Source: a virus. From it: a stretch of DNA of 30,512 nt. Below are positions 14,615-22,289 of the stretch, piece by piece. A program made the translations under genes and the position numbers. Within the stretch, counting starts at the first letter, position 1. Each line of letters opens with the position of its first letter. The notes under the pieces were generated by a model that was not told the origin of the DNA, ran no database searches, and saw only the letters and a list, made by a program, of their open reading frames with translations. Location of the stretch: the IMG/VR virus record IMGVR_UViG_3300030105_002630, positions 1-30,512 of that record. One strand, 5' to 3'.

Positions 14615-14962
14615 TTATTTCCAAAAGAGCTGTATAAATATAATTGTAACTGCTAAAGTTAAACATGTAGCTGTTTTCATTGTAATAACTTCACCACGAA
14701 ATAAATAAGTCATTACGGTAAATATGAGCATTCCAGAAACAAATGAAACAAATCTACCTGGCCAAAAGGCTCCTTCAAATCCAGTTACTGCTAGCTTTGT
14801 TGCTTCCATAAAAACATATGTTATAGGAACACCCAAAAACATTAACGCCCAACGCCATTCTTTGGCCCAGGGCCATATGATAGGACCATTTACTTGTATC
14901 CAAACAATTCCCTGACCTAGTATAAATAGTAAAGCTGATGTAATTATATATTTTAAATTCAT
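14615..14962 (-). CDS. Small polytopic membrane protein
   Basis: A 115-residue integral membrane protein with about four hydrophobic segments (residues 5-22, 38-56, 72-90 and 96-113). Landmarks are WIQVNGPIIWPWAKEWRW, GVPITYVFMEATK and FEGAFWPGRFVSF, ending IQLFWK. This pattern, especially WPGRF and the QLFWK end, is familiar from small membrane proteins in marine phage genomes, but no function is known to me. It lies between the exported thioredoxin-like protein and the tagged-protein block. A role in the host inner membrane, such as exclusion of other phages, is possible. Confidence 0.75.
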   Translation of the reverse strand: MNLKYIITSALLFILGQGIVWIQVNGPIIWPWAKEWRWALMFLGVPITYVFMEATKLAVTGFEGAFWPGRFVSFVSGMLIFTVMTYLFRGEVITMKTATCLTLAVTIIFIQLFWK

Positions 14963-15006
14963 TAATATATTATAAGAAATATATATTAAAATTCAAATGA
15001 TATACT

Positions 15007-15351
15007 TTAAAATCCACTCATTTGGATTTCATCTATCTTGCCTTGTACCTGTGATTTAGTAGCTTTCATACTAAATGATATATCTGCTTGGTATCGTTTA
15101 ACTTCTTTCCCATGATCAAATATAATAATTGTAGGTACAACTACTATTTCATACTTTGTTGCCGATTTTGTATCAGTAGCAATATCACATTTTTTTACCT
15201 TAGCATCACTTAAATTATAAATCCATTTTACATTGTTAGCTGAATTCCAACCTGCATTGAAATGTACTATTGTTAAATCACTTCCAATTTTCATTTGGCT
15301 AAGTAATGTAAATGGAAGAAAGAATAATAGTATTAATATTAATTTTTTCAT
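15007..15351 (-). CDS. Exported thioredoxin-like protein lacking CxxC
   Basis: A 114-residue protein with a signal peptide (MKKLILILLFFLPFTLLSQ). The mature part follows the thioredoxin fold: strand TIVHFNAGWNS, then CDIATDTKSATKYEIVVVPTIIIFDHG with the conserved cis-proline motif VPT and the following strand, then an SxxxxxKI helix. Where thioredoxins have WCxxC this protein has GWNSANN, so both active cysteines are missing and it cannot act as a dithiol oxidoreductase. It probably serves as a binding or chaperone domain in the periplasm. A GAGG ribosome site lies 5 bases before the ATG. Confidence 0.78.
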   Translation of the reverse strand: MKKLILILLFFLPFTLLSQMKIGSDLTIVHFNAGWNSANNVKWIYNLSDAKVKKCDIATDTKSATKYEIVVVPTIIIFDHGKEVKRYQADISFSMKATKSQVQGKIDEIQMSGF

Positions 15352-15364
15352 AAAAACCTCGGTT

Positions 15365-15649
15365 TTATCTTAATTGATCAATTTTATTTTCGATTCTATC
15401 TAAGTCGTCTTTTAATTCCTCAACGTCTGTTGCTGTATTTTGGATAGTTAAGCGGATGTTCTTATCTTTCATATCGAATTCCATTCTAGTAACATCTGGT
15501 GGTGGTGGAACTGGTAGTTCTTTAGCTTCTGCTATGTCTGCTTGTAAAATAAACCACATACTAATAATGGTTGCCATACTAACACCTATACCTGCTAATG
15601 TTTTAATACTTACTTTAAATCCTGTGTCTTCGTTTAATTCTTTAGCCAT
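15365..15649 (-). CDS. Single-span membrane protein with C-terminal coiled coil
   Basis: A 94-residue protein with a short charged N-terminus, one transmembrane helix at about 13-36 (IGVSMATIISMWFILQA), a Pro-rich linker (ELPVPPPPDVTR) and a C-terminal coiled coil (DVEELKDDLDRIENKIDQL). Similar short proteins are common in marine T4-like phages. The layout resembles inner-membrane spanin or holin-associated proteins, but the lysis pair is 4 kb upstream, so this is only a possibility. A GGAG ribosome site 7 bases before the ATG supports the start. Confidence 0.75.
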   Translation of the reverse strand: MAKELNEDTGFKVSIKTLAGIGVSMATIISMWFILQADIAEAKELPVPPPPDVTRMEFDMKDKNIRLTIQNTATDVEELKDDLDRIENKIDQLR

Positions 15650-15660
15650 TGCTATCTCCG

Positions 15661-16731
15661 TTAAAATACTACGTAATTTATTCCTACACTAAAGTCGTGC
15701 CAATTACGATTCCAATATTTATTATATTTACCTTCTAAAAATATTCCTAAACTTTTATTAAACTTATATCCAAAAATTAATCCTCCGGAGTAGTCTACCC
15801 ATTGTCCTTGATTAAATGTATGATATGAAAATTCATTTCCTGTCTTTATATGATACGGCATTATATTACCCCATGAGTGAATCCAAAATTCTTTTGTATA
15901 ATGATAAAAATCAAAGCCTAATACAAAAGAGTATTCAATTTGAGAAGATAATTCATTTCTTTTCTTTTCTGTGTAATCTGATAACATAGAAGGAATAGCT
16001 ACCGCTTCCCATACTTCTGTACTTGTTGCAACTGAATTACCATTAGGATCAAAATATTCAATAGCACCACTACCATCAAACTCAACTCTATATCCTTCTT
16101 GTATAGCTAAGTCAGTGTAATGTAAGTTACCATTAGATAACATCCACTCTTCTAAAGGATTATATCCATATGGTTCCGAAAGTCGTTGTACAGCTCCTAT
16201 ATTCAAAGAAAACTTACCTTGTTTATCTATTTTTTGTCTGTATCTCTGAGATGCTTCAAAGTATTCTATATCAGCAAACCCATCTTGAAGATATTCTACT
16301 TTAGCTATCCAACGATCAGCTACATATCGTAAGAAGTGATGTTGATTCAGGAAGTTAGTTCCTTGCTGTCTAGTATAATCAGCTTCAAATAAAAATTCAA
16401 ATCCTTTTATTTTACCTATAGTAGCAGCATCAGAGTATGACTTTTCTGTACCATCATAAAATACATTAGCTCTATTTTCATATCCTAGTCTTGCAATCTT
16501 TCTTATACCTAATGCAATTGAAAAATCAAAAGGAGTTTTAATAGTGCTCGTCTCTAATCCGTTTGTAACTGAATACACATCTACATCTGATATAGAGTTA
16601 CCTCCATTAACGGCTCCATATACCGTTGCAAATTTAAACGTCTTTTTTAACGTTCTTTTAAATTTACCTTGCTCTTGTGCATTAATATTTAAAACGTTTA
16701 ATGCAAATAATAATATTAATAACTTTTTCAT
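15661..16731 (-). CDS. Outer-membrane beta-barrel protein
   Basis: A 356-residue protein with a clear signal peptide (MKKLLILLFALNVLNINAQ). The mature part has many alternating strands with aromatic ends, such as GFEFLFEADYTR, WIAKVEYLQDG, FSLNIGAVQRL and YSFVLGFDFYHY, and ends in SVGINYVVF, a terminal Phe typical of outer-membrane barrels. No enzyme motif is seen. Its ATG overlaps the TGA of the T9SS cargo gene upstream (ATGA), so the two are coupled and likely function together at the host outer membrane, for example as anchor and surface part. Masking a phage receptor is another option. It may have been acquired from a Bacteroidota host. Confidence 0.8.
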   Translation of the reverse strand: MKKLLILLFALNVLNINAQEQGKFKRTLKKTFKFATVYGAVNGGNSISDVDVYSVTNGLETSTIKTPFDFSIALGIRKIARLGYENRANVFYDGTEKSYSDAATIGKIKGFEFLFEADYTRQQGTNFLNQHHFLRYVADRWIAKVEYLQDGFADIEYFEASQRYRQKIDKQGKFSLNIGAVQRLSEPYGYNPLEEWMLSNGNLHYTDLAIQEGYRVEFDGSGAIEYFDPNGNSVATSTEVWEAVAIPSMLSDYTEKKRNELSSQIEYSFVLGFDFYHYTKEFWIHSWGNIMPYHIKTGNEFSYHTFNQGQWVDYSGGLIFGYKFNKSLGIFLEGKYNKYWNRNWHDFSVGINYVVF

Positions 16732-19499
16732 TGTTTTATTATTCTTTTACTATATTGTTTATTTTCATATGAAATAGTCATATTATAGACTCCTGCAGTT
16801 AATTTTGATAAATCAATTCGCATTGTGTTATTTTCTGGTCTAACTATTTCAGATATAACTCTCCCCATCATATCAAGTACTTGTACTTCTATATCTAAAT
16901 GAGTGTCTATAAATAATATGTTATTAGTAGGATTAGGATATACTATAATACCTAAAGCTGAGGCATCGTCTAAACCTGCAGGCCATCCGTTTTGACAATA
17001 ATTATACATTGACTGACAGCTAGCATCCCAATCAGTACTACAACAATATTCATCTACATCTATTACCCATGCAAAGCATCCATCATTTAACCAATAAGGC
17101 AATCCTTCTCCTTGATAACATCCCGCATCATATAAACAGGCTGTTGAATCAGTTACATTTGCTGTTGGATCATAATTAGTAGCTGATACATCCGTACATC
17201 CTATAACTGGTAGTATACAATTTCCATTAGTTGTATTGGCTAATGGATCATAATTTAAAGCAGTTGAGTCTGTACATCCAAATATAACTTCTATACAACT
17301 TCCATTGTCTATATTTGCTAATAGATTATAATTAAATGATGTTATATCCATACAACCATATACTATCTCTATACACGATCCATTATCTGTATTAGCCAAA
17401 GGATCATAATTAAATGAGTTAGGGTCTGTACAACCCGGTATTGGGTAGATACATCCACTATTAACAGTTGCATTAGGATTATAATTTAATGCTATTATAT
17501 CCGTGCATCCTATATAATAACATGAACCATCATCTGTATTTGCTGTAACGTTATAATTATCTGCTGTTGCGTCCATACATCCCGTTATAATTGATACACA
17601 ACTATTATCATCTACATTAGCATTAGAATCATAATTAAATGCTAAATCATTTGTACATCCTTCTACTATTGCAACGCAACTTCCATCGTCTGTGTTAGCA
17701 TTAAGGTTATAATTAAATGACGTTGAATCCATACACCCCAAAACTGTTGGTATACAATATGTTCCACAGAATGGTAATGCGGTGTATTTTGTAAAGAATG
17801 GTGCTTTAAATCCTTGTAATGCACCTTGACCATTATTAGCAAATGGGTTAATTCCTTCATACATTAACTCAACACCATTTGCATTTGTTAATTTGAATGA
17901 ATTATGCCAAGTTTGAAATTGTACTTCTTGTGGTGGCTGCTGCGGTCCTCCTACTTCAAAATAAAATACTTCTACTAGAATACCTGGATCTAATAATATG
18001 TTAAATGTTTGTTGATATGTACCCGGTCCCATTGTATATGTTCCTAAGTCTATACCATTTTGATATACACCGATATATGAGTTACCCCATCCGTCACCAC
18101 CAGCATCAAATATTTCTAATGTGTAATTACAATCTGGCACTAAGTCCATTATGGTAGCTGCAGGATCATAATTAAATGCTGCAGGATCTATACAACCATA
18201 TATGTGTAAGATACTACATGATCCATCATCTACTGTTGCTAATGGATCAAATTCTTGATAATCATCATTTGTACATCCTAATATATCTGAAATTATAATA
18301 CAAGGTGTTGCTGTCTGTGGTCCTGAGTATAATACCTCCCCAAAGCCTGGATTGTCCATATACCAAATAGTATCTCCCGAACAATTGTAAATAACAATTG
18401 TACCATCCATTGTTCCACCAGATGTAGAACCTGCCATCCCATCACCATACTCATCATTAACTATCAATTCAAATCCAGCATTCTGATCTACGCAAAAGTT
18501 ATAAGTATATGTTTGACCTATGTCATTAAAGTCATACTCACCCATTGTAGCTTCTCCTATAACACCTAGACTATTCATTATCCAAGACGTTTCACTAGGC
18601 CAATTATCAAATGTAATTTCCATTGTTATCTGATATTGAGTTGATGTATCACAAGTTGTACCAGCACATGAACCATCATCATTAGTTGCCCATGGATTAT
18701 AAGATTCTTGTGTAGGATCTGTACAGCCATCAATGCATGGGGTTGGAGTGTAAGCAATAGTATCAGATAATGTACCATCTGCAAACTCTACTTGTAAATA
18801 ATGTTCTACACTCCAATTAGGTGGCATCTGACCATTACCTGCATTAACCGCAAAGTTAGTTGCATCTGGTCCAACATTATATTGATATGGTCCAACACCT
18901 TCTTCATTGGTATACCATACCTTAACAATTTCACATGAAGGGTTATACTGCCCTAACGTCCACTCAAATGTAATTAATGCCTGGCCTCCTGGATAGCAAT
19001 TTTGATATGCATTAGACGACAAAATCCCGTCACATGCAGGGTAGGTACAAGTACTATTTTCTACGAATGCGTTGGGATCATAATTAAGTGCATTTGGATC
19101 TGTACAACCTGGTATAGGTGGGGCACAAGGTGCAATAGTTAATGTATCTGTATACAATGATCCAAAGTCTCCAGCAACAAATGATATAGTATCTTGACAA
19201 TTATTTTGTATTAAGAATGACCCATCAGTTCCACCAAATAGACTAGCACCTAAACCATCACCAAAAACATCATATAAATTAAATGTGTAAGTTCCAGCAT
19301 CTAAATTTATTATAGTATCTAAAAGTGAATTTATTATATAATTAGAATCACTCTCTACTACTACCGATCCATATCCATCTAACACTTCCCAACTAATCTC
19401 TGATGGATAATTGTCCGATAAGTATTGAATGTTTATCCAACTATTCTGTGCGGTTAGCATTGTTGGTAGAAATGCTAATAAAAATAATAACTTTTTCAT
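16728..19499 (-). CDS. T9SS-exported surface protein with Cys-repeat array
   Basis: A 923-residue protein from the ATG at 19499 (MKKLLFLLAFLPTMLTAQ), chosen because it starts a clean signal peptide; the longer frame adds 21 unlikely residues. The N-terminal half has domains with YGDG/GDGW motifs (DVFGDGLGAS, DEYGDGMAG, DAGGDGWGN), known in Bacteroidota surface proteins. Twelve GCxDxxxxNYxxxAxxxxGSC repeats follow the pattern of calcium-type surface repeats, eight of them in tandem. The last ~75 residues (IIVYPNPTNNILFI ... LSKLTAGVYNMTI ... YSKRIIKQ) are a T9SS type A sorting domain. The protein should be exported by Sec and then T9SS and anchored or released at the host surface. Phage location makes an adhesin, receptor mask or virion decoration possible. 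Confidence 0.9.
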   Translation of the reverse strand: MKKLLFLLAFLPTMLTAQNSWINIQYLSDNYPSEISWEVLDGYGSVVVESDSNYIINSLLDTIINLDAGTYTFNLYDVFGDGLGASLFGGTDGSFLIQNNCQDTISFVAGDFGSLYTDTLTIAPCAPPIPGCTDPNALNYDPNAFVENSTCTYPACDGILSSNAYQNCYPGGQALITFEWTLGQYNPSCEIVKVWYTNEEGVGPYQYNVGPDATNFAVNAGNGQMPPNWSVEHYLQVEFADGTLSDTIAYTPTPCIDGCTDPTQESYNPWATNDDGSCAGTTCDTSTQYQITMEITFDNWPSETSWIMNSLGVIGEATMGEYDFNDIGQTYTYNFCVDQNAGFELIVNDEYGDGMAGSTSGGTMDGTIVIYNCSGDTIWYMDNPGFGEVLYSGPQTATPCIIISDILGCTNDDYQEFDPLATVDDGSCSILHIYGCIDPAAFNYDPAATIMDLVPDCNYTLEIFDAGGDGWGNSYIGVYQNGIDLGTYTMGPGTYQQTFNILLDPGILVEVFYFEVGGPQQPPQEVQFQTWHNSFKLTNANGVELMYEGINPFANNGQGALQGFKAPFFTKYTALPFCGTYCIPTVLGCMDSTSFNYNLNANTDDGSCVAIVEGCTNDLAFNYDSNANVDDNSCVSIITGCMDATADNYNVTANTDDGSCYYIGCTDIIALNYNPNATVNSGCIYPIPGCTDPNSFNYDPLANTDNGSCIEIVYGCMDITSFNYNLLANIDNGSCIEVIFGCTDSTALNYDPLANTTNGNCILPVIGCTDVSATNYDPTANVTDSTACLYDAGCYQGEGLPYWLNDGCFAWVIDVDEYCCSTDWDASCQSMYNYCQNGWPAGLDDASALGIIVYPNPTNNILFIDTHLDIEVQVLDMMGRVISEIVRPENNTMRIDLSKLTAGVYNMTISYENKQYSKRIIKQ
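17130..17738 (-). repeat. Tandem array of eight Cys-containing repeats (about 26 residues each)
   Basis: The coding strand carries eight consecutive units of the form GCxDxxxxNYxxxAxxxxGSC plus a 3-5 residue linker, about 78 bases per unit. Units vary at third codon positions and in the linkers, so they are old or selected, not a recent expansion. Four further copies lie at about 18170-18280, 18665-18730 and 19045-19110. Confidence 0.85.
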
Positions 19500-19506
19500 A
19501 TTTATT

Positions 19507-19746
19507 TTAGTTTTCGTCTGATTGTTTAGATTTAAATATTTTCCCTGCTTCAGCAATACCAAAACTTCCTAAGGTTATCCATAAGAATGAGTTATAAATA
19601 AAGTCGTTAATTACTAAGTCAGTACCAGTCCAACCAGTTACTACATCAGCAACAGCAAATATTACCATTACTGCAAATGATGCAAATCCTACTACGCTTT
19701 TTTCGTTGATGTCATTGTCATCTTTAAAGATGTTTCCAAATGCCAT
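19507..19746 (-). CDS. Holin-like small membrane protein
   Basis: A 79-residue protein from the ATG at 19746 (MAFGNIFKDDNDINEKS); an upstream ATG at 19782 would add 12 basic residues. It has two hydrophobic segments (VVGFASFAVMVIFAVADVV and FIYNSFLWITLGSFGIAEA) and a short charged tail (KIFKSKQSDEN). Its size, two spans and position directly after the endolysin gene fit a holin, which permeabilises the inner membrane at lysis. No sequence motif proves this, and similar small proteins in marine phages are often unannotated. Confidence 0.68.
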   Translation of the reverse strand: MAFGNIFKDDNDINEKSVVGFASFAVMVIFAVADVVTGWTGTDLVINDFIYNSFLWITLGSFGIAEAGKIFKSKQSDEN

Positions 19747-19804
19747 AATTTTACTTTTTAAATTTAGAAGTAACTTGTTCATAATATAAAAACTTTTTGT
19801 TTGT

Positions 19805-20722
19805 TTATAATTGTTTTAACATTTCTACTAATTCAGGTTGAGGAAAACAATCAAATTTGTCTTTCCTAACATTTGTATGTGTCCATAAACCAAATTGTTT
19901 GGCATTATAAGCATCTGTGTTGAACTCAAATGCATCTGCTGGATCAACGCCTTCTTTAAGTAATTTGGGAAGTCCATTGACTAAATCCATTTTAGGATAA
20001 ATATCACGTAGGTGAAGAATTAATAGACGTAAACTTTCAATTTGTTTATCCGAATATGCGTGCCAATATCTTTTACCTCTAAACTCATATCCTAGATCGC
20101 ATACAAATTCTTCTTTAACTTCGGTGTTAACGTATGTATAATACTTATCTCCTTTCTTAGTTAAGTATCCAAAGTTATTAAGCTCTACACCTCCTGAAAA
20201 TTTAGATATAGCAAACTTACCTACTTTACCTAAATGCCATCCTAAATAGTTATTAGGAAAACATTCTACTACTACACCATCATGTTTAGCTTCTTTACCT
20301 TTAACATTAGAACCTCCAATACAATATTGAGTAGCTACTCTACCACGTTTATCATTGTTCCAGTTTCTGATAGTAGCATATGGATTATCCCATCCTGCTG
20401 TATGATGAATAAAAAATCCTAATGGTTCTATTTTACCGTAGTCTCTTACATACTCATCTTTGTCTAAGTATTGGCGATCAATAACTAATCCATCTTTTGT
20501 TGTATATTCTGTTTCTGCAGCTGCCTCAAATGAATCAGTGTCTATTCCAATAGCTTCCCATGTTCCTGGGCCAACTAATCCGTCAACTGCTAATCCATTA
20601 TCTTTTTGAAATTTCTTTACTGCTGCTTCTGTGCCAGAACCAAATACGCCGTCCGATCCTATACTTAAAGCCGTCTGTAACTGCTTTACTTCTTCGCCTC
20701 TAGAGCCTTTTTTCAATAACAT
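19805..20722 (-). CDS. Endolysin: peptidoglycan-binding plus N-acetylmuramoyl-L-alanine amidase
   Basis: A 305-residue protein. Residues 1-60 are a PG_binding_1 domain (LLKKGSRGEEVKQLQ, DGVFGSGTEAAVKKFQ, DGLVGPGTWEAIG). Residues about 95-305 are an Amidase_2 zinc amidase: FFIHHTAGW gives the first zinc His (106/107), and the C-terminal THTNVRKDKFDCFP has the His...Lys...Asp-Cys spacing of T7-lysozyme-type amidases. It should cut the bond between N-acetylmuramic acid and L-Ala in peptidoglycan. There is no signal peptide, so a holin would be needed, and a holin-like gene follows. An AAGG ribosome site precedes the ATG. It has no capsid tag, unlike the lysozyme at 6875-7531. Confidence 0.92.
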   Translation of the reverse strand: MLLKKGSRGEEVKQLQTALSIGSDGVFGSGTEAAVKKFQKDNGLAVDGLVGPGTWEAIGIDTDSFEAAAETEYTTKDGLVIDRQYLDKDEYVRDYGKIEPLGFFIHHTAGWDNPYATIRNWNNDKRGRVATQYCIGGSNVKGKEAKHDGVVVECFPNNYLGWHLGKVGKFAISKFSGGVELNNFGYLTKKGDKYYTYVNTEVKEEFVCDLGYEFRGKRYWHAYSDKQIESLRLLILHLRDIYPKMDLVNGLPKLLKEGVDPADAFEFNTDAYNAKQFGLWTHTNVRKDKFDCFPQPELVEMLKQL

Positions 20723-20841
20723 ATTTTACCTTTTAATAATAAATATGTAATGTTAAAGATTCCTGTAAATTTATTAAGATTATTCTGTTATAACTGCACG
20801 ACCTTCTTAGATTTGCCAATCTTTATGTTGTCCTACTATTC

Positions 20842-21609
20842 CTATTTTTTGCATAACTTATAATCTTTTTGTTTTTTTGTAGGATACCATCCCCATTTAT
20901 ATTTAAAATAATCGTGACATAATATTTCTAGCTGTTGCTTCTTTTTCTTTTCTTGAGCTGTTGCTTCTGTACCAATAGATACAAAGTGATAAAAATGACA
21001 CTTATGCGTTCTAACTAAATCAAATCCAGCTAAATCACACTTATGGAAAAACTCCCAATCAACAACCCACGCACCAGGATACGACTCATCCCACCCGCCT
21101 ACTGTTAAGTAATCTTGTTTTGACATAAAAAATGGAAGTGTAGAACCTTTAGATGTTAATTTATCTTGAGAAAGTTTATTAGCTAATTCATAAAATGCAT
21201 CTTTGTGAAACACATCAGGTGCACCAAAATCCATAATAACAAACTCATCAAATATACTCGGATTGGGTTCTATTTGATTAGGTGTTACAACTCTACCTTT
21301 TTTATATGTAGATAATAATTGAACATCCCAGTTTGGCGGAAACACATTATCATCGTTAACAATTAATATTTTATCAAATTCTGCGTTATATACACCTAAA
21401 TTTGTAGCTTTACATAAACCTTGGTTGTCCTCTAGATCAAGTATACTAATTTTATCTTTATATGTATCTAACACACTTCTGTTTAAGTCGTAAAATCCAT
21501 CAACTACAACGATAATTTGATTATCATGAGTTTGATTTGATATTGCAGACTGTATACATATCTCTAATGCTTCTGGAGCTTTATATGTTGGAATTATTAC
21601 ACTAATCAT
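20842..21609 (-). CDS. Family 2 glycosyltransferase
   Basis: A 255-residue GT-A glycosyltransferase. It starts MISVIIPTYKAPEALEICIQ, the classic GT2 opening, with IIVVVDGFYD next and a metal/nucleotide-binding acidic motif LIVNDDNVFPP near residue 85. A GWDESYPGAWVVDWEFF segment supplies the later (E/W)D-type motif. It probably transfers a sugar from a nucleotide donor to the glycan made by this operon. It is the last gene of the operon; its start overlaps the upstream stop (ATGA), and a 119-base gap separates it from the endolysin gene. Confidence 0.88.
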   Translation of the reverse strand: MISVIIPTYKAPEALEICIQSAISNQTHDNQIIVVVDGFYDLNRSVLDTYKDKISILDLEDNQGLCKATNLGVYNAEFDKILIVNDDNVFPPNWDVQLLSTYKKGRVVTPNQIEPNPSIFDEFVIMDFGAPDVFHKDAFYELANKLSQDKLTSKGSTLPFFMSKQDYLTVGGWDESYPGAWVVDWEFFHKCDLAGFDLVRTHKCHFYHFVSIGTEATAQEKKKKQQLEILCHDYFKYKWGWYPTKKQKDYKLCKK

Positions 21610-22289
21610 ACTTTACTCCAATCAGTTAATGGTGATAACCATGCAGTTTCGCCGTGTGTTGCATAGCCTGGTAAGGGTGTTATTAACAGTTCATTGTTAT
21701 CTCTTAGCTCTAAAAACATTTGAAAGTCGTTTGGATGTGTTTCTGATGTCCATTTTCTTAAAATTGACTCAACTCTTTTAAGAGTACTAACTTTAGCTGC
21801 AAATGTCATGGTTGTTGAATTTGTAACTTTCCAATGACATGAATCTGTAAGATACACTCTAGTATCTTCCCCACCACCTTCGCAATATGGGTTACCGCCT
21901 CTCAACGGATCTAAGTACTTATCAGGGTGATCATAAAGAGAAACAAATGATGCACCTAAACTAAATCCTTCATTAATAATATCAGATGACTCTTTTTTAT
22001 GAATATAATCATTTTCTACAAAATAAACTATCTCATCATCATCATACGTTAAAGCTATATCTAACGCTAAATTAAATGTTCCTGCACCATGGCCAACACT
22101 AACATGTTTAATAGAAACTTCGTGTTGTTGAATCATTTCTCTTGTATTATCTGAAATATTATCAGCCATAACTAATATATCATGATCTTGAAATGTCCAT
22201 ACAAAGTTACTTAAACATTTTTTATTATCTATATATTCTGGTTTTTCTTTTTTATAACCAGTATCTGATATTCTATATATTATTTTCAT
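21606..22289 (-). CDS. Glycosyltransferase-like protein
   Basis: A 227-residue protein. It has a GT-A-like layout without the usual GT2 opening: MKIIYRISDTGYKKEK, then DILVMADNISDNT, a GAGTFNLALDIAL segment, and an acidic motif VYFVENDYIHKK around residue 93 in the DxD position. Later segments are Gly-rich (LRGGNPYCEGGGEDT) and end HGETAWLSPLTDW. I place it as a probable glycosyltransferase from this motif order and its position between two sugar genes; the family is unassigned. It overlaps the PseB-like gene by 17 bases. Confidence 0.72.
   Translation of the reverse strand: MKIIYRISDTGYKKEKPEYIDNKKCLSNFVWTFQDHDILVMADNISDNTREMIQQHEVSIKHVSVGHGAGTFNLALDIALTYDDDEIVYFVENDYIHKKESSDIINEGFSLGASFVSLYDHPDKYLDPLRGGNPYCEGGGEDTRVYLTDSCHWKVTNSTTMTFAAKVSTLKRVESILRKWTSETHPNDFQMFLELRDNNELLITPLPGYATHGETAWLSPLTDWSKV

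Noticed and set aside
17130-17738. CRISPR array
   Set aside because: The regular spacing comes from protein repeats in an open frame; units are diverged and there are no identical repeats with unique spacers.
17666-17860. Minus-strand frame of 64 codons inside the Cys-repeat gene
   Set aside because: Out of frame with the strongly supported T9SS cargo gene and without its own start signals.
20807-20854. 15-codon frame overlapping the end of the last glycosyltransferase gene (MQKIGIVGQHKDWQI)
   Set aside because: It starts with a normal overlap but stops after 15 residues; a similar-looking frame continues past the stop (EGRAVITE), so it may be a gene remnant. Too little to call. The rest of the 119-base gap holds only the 10-mer and an AAGG site before the endolysin.
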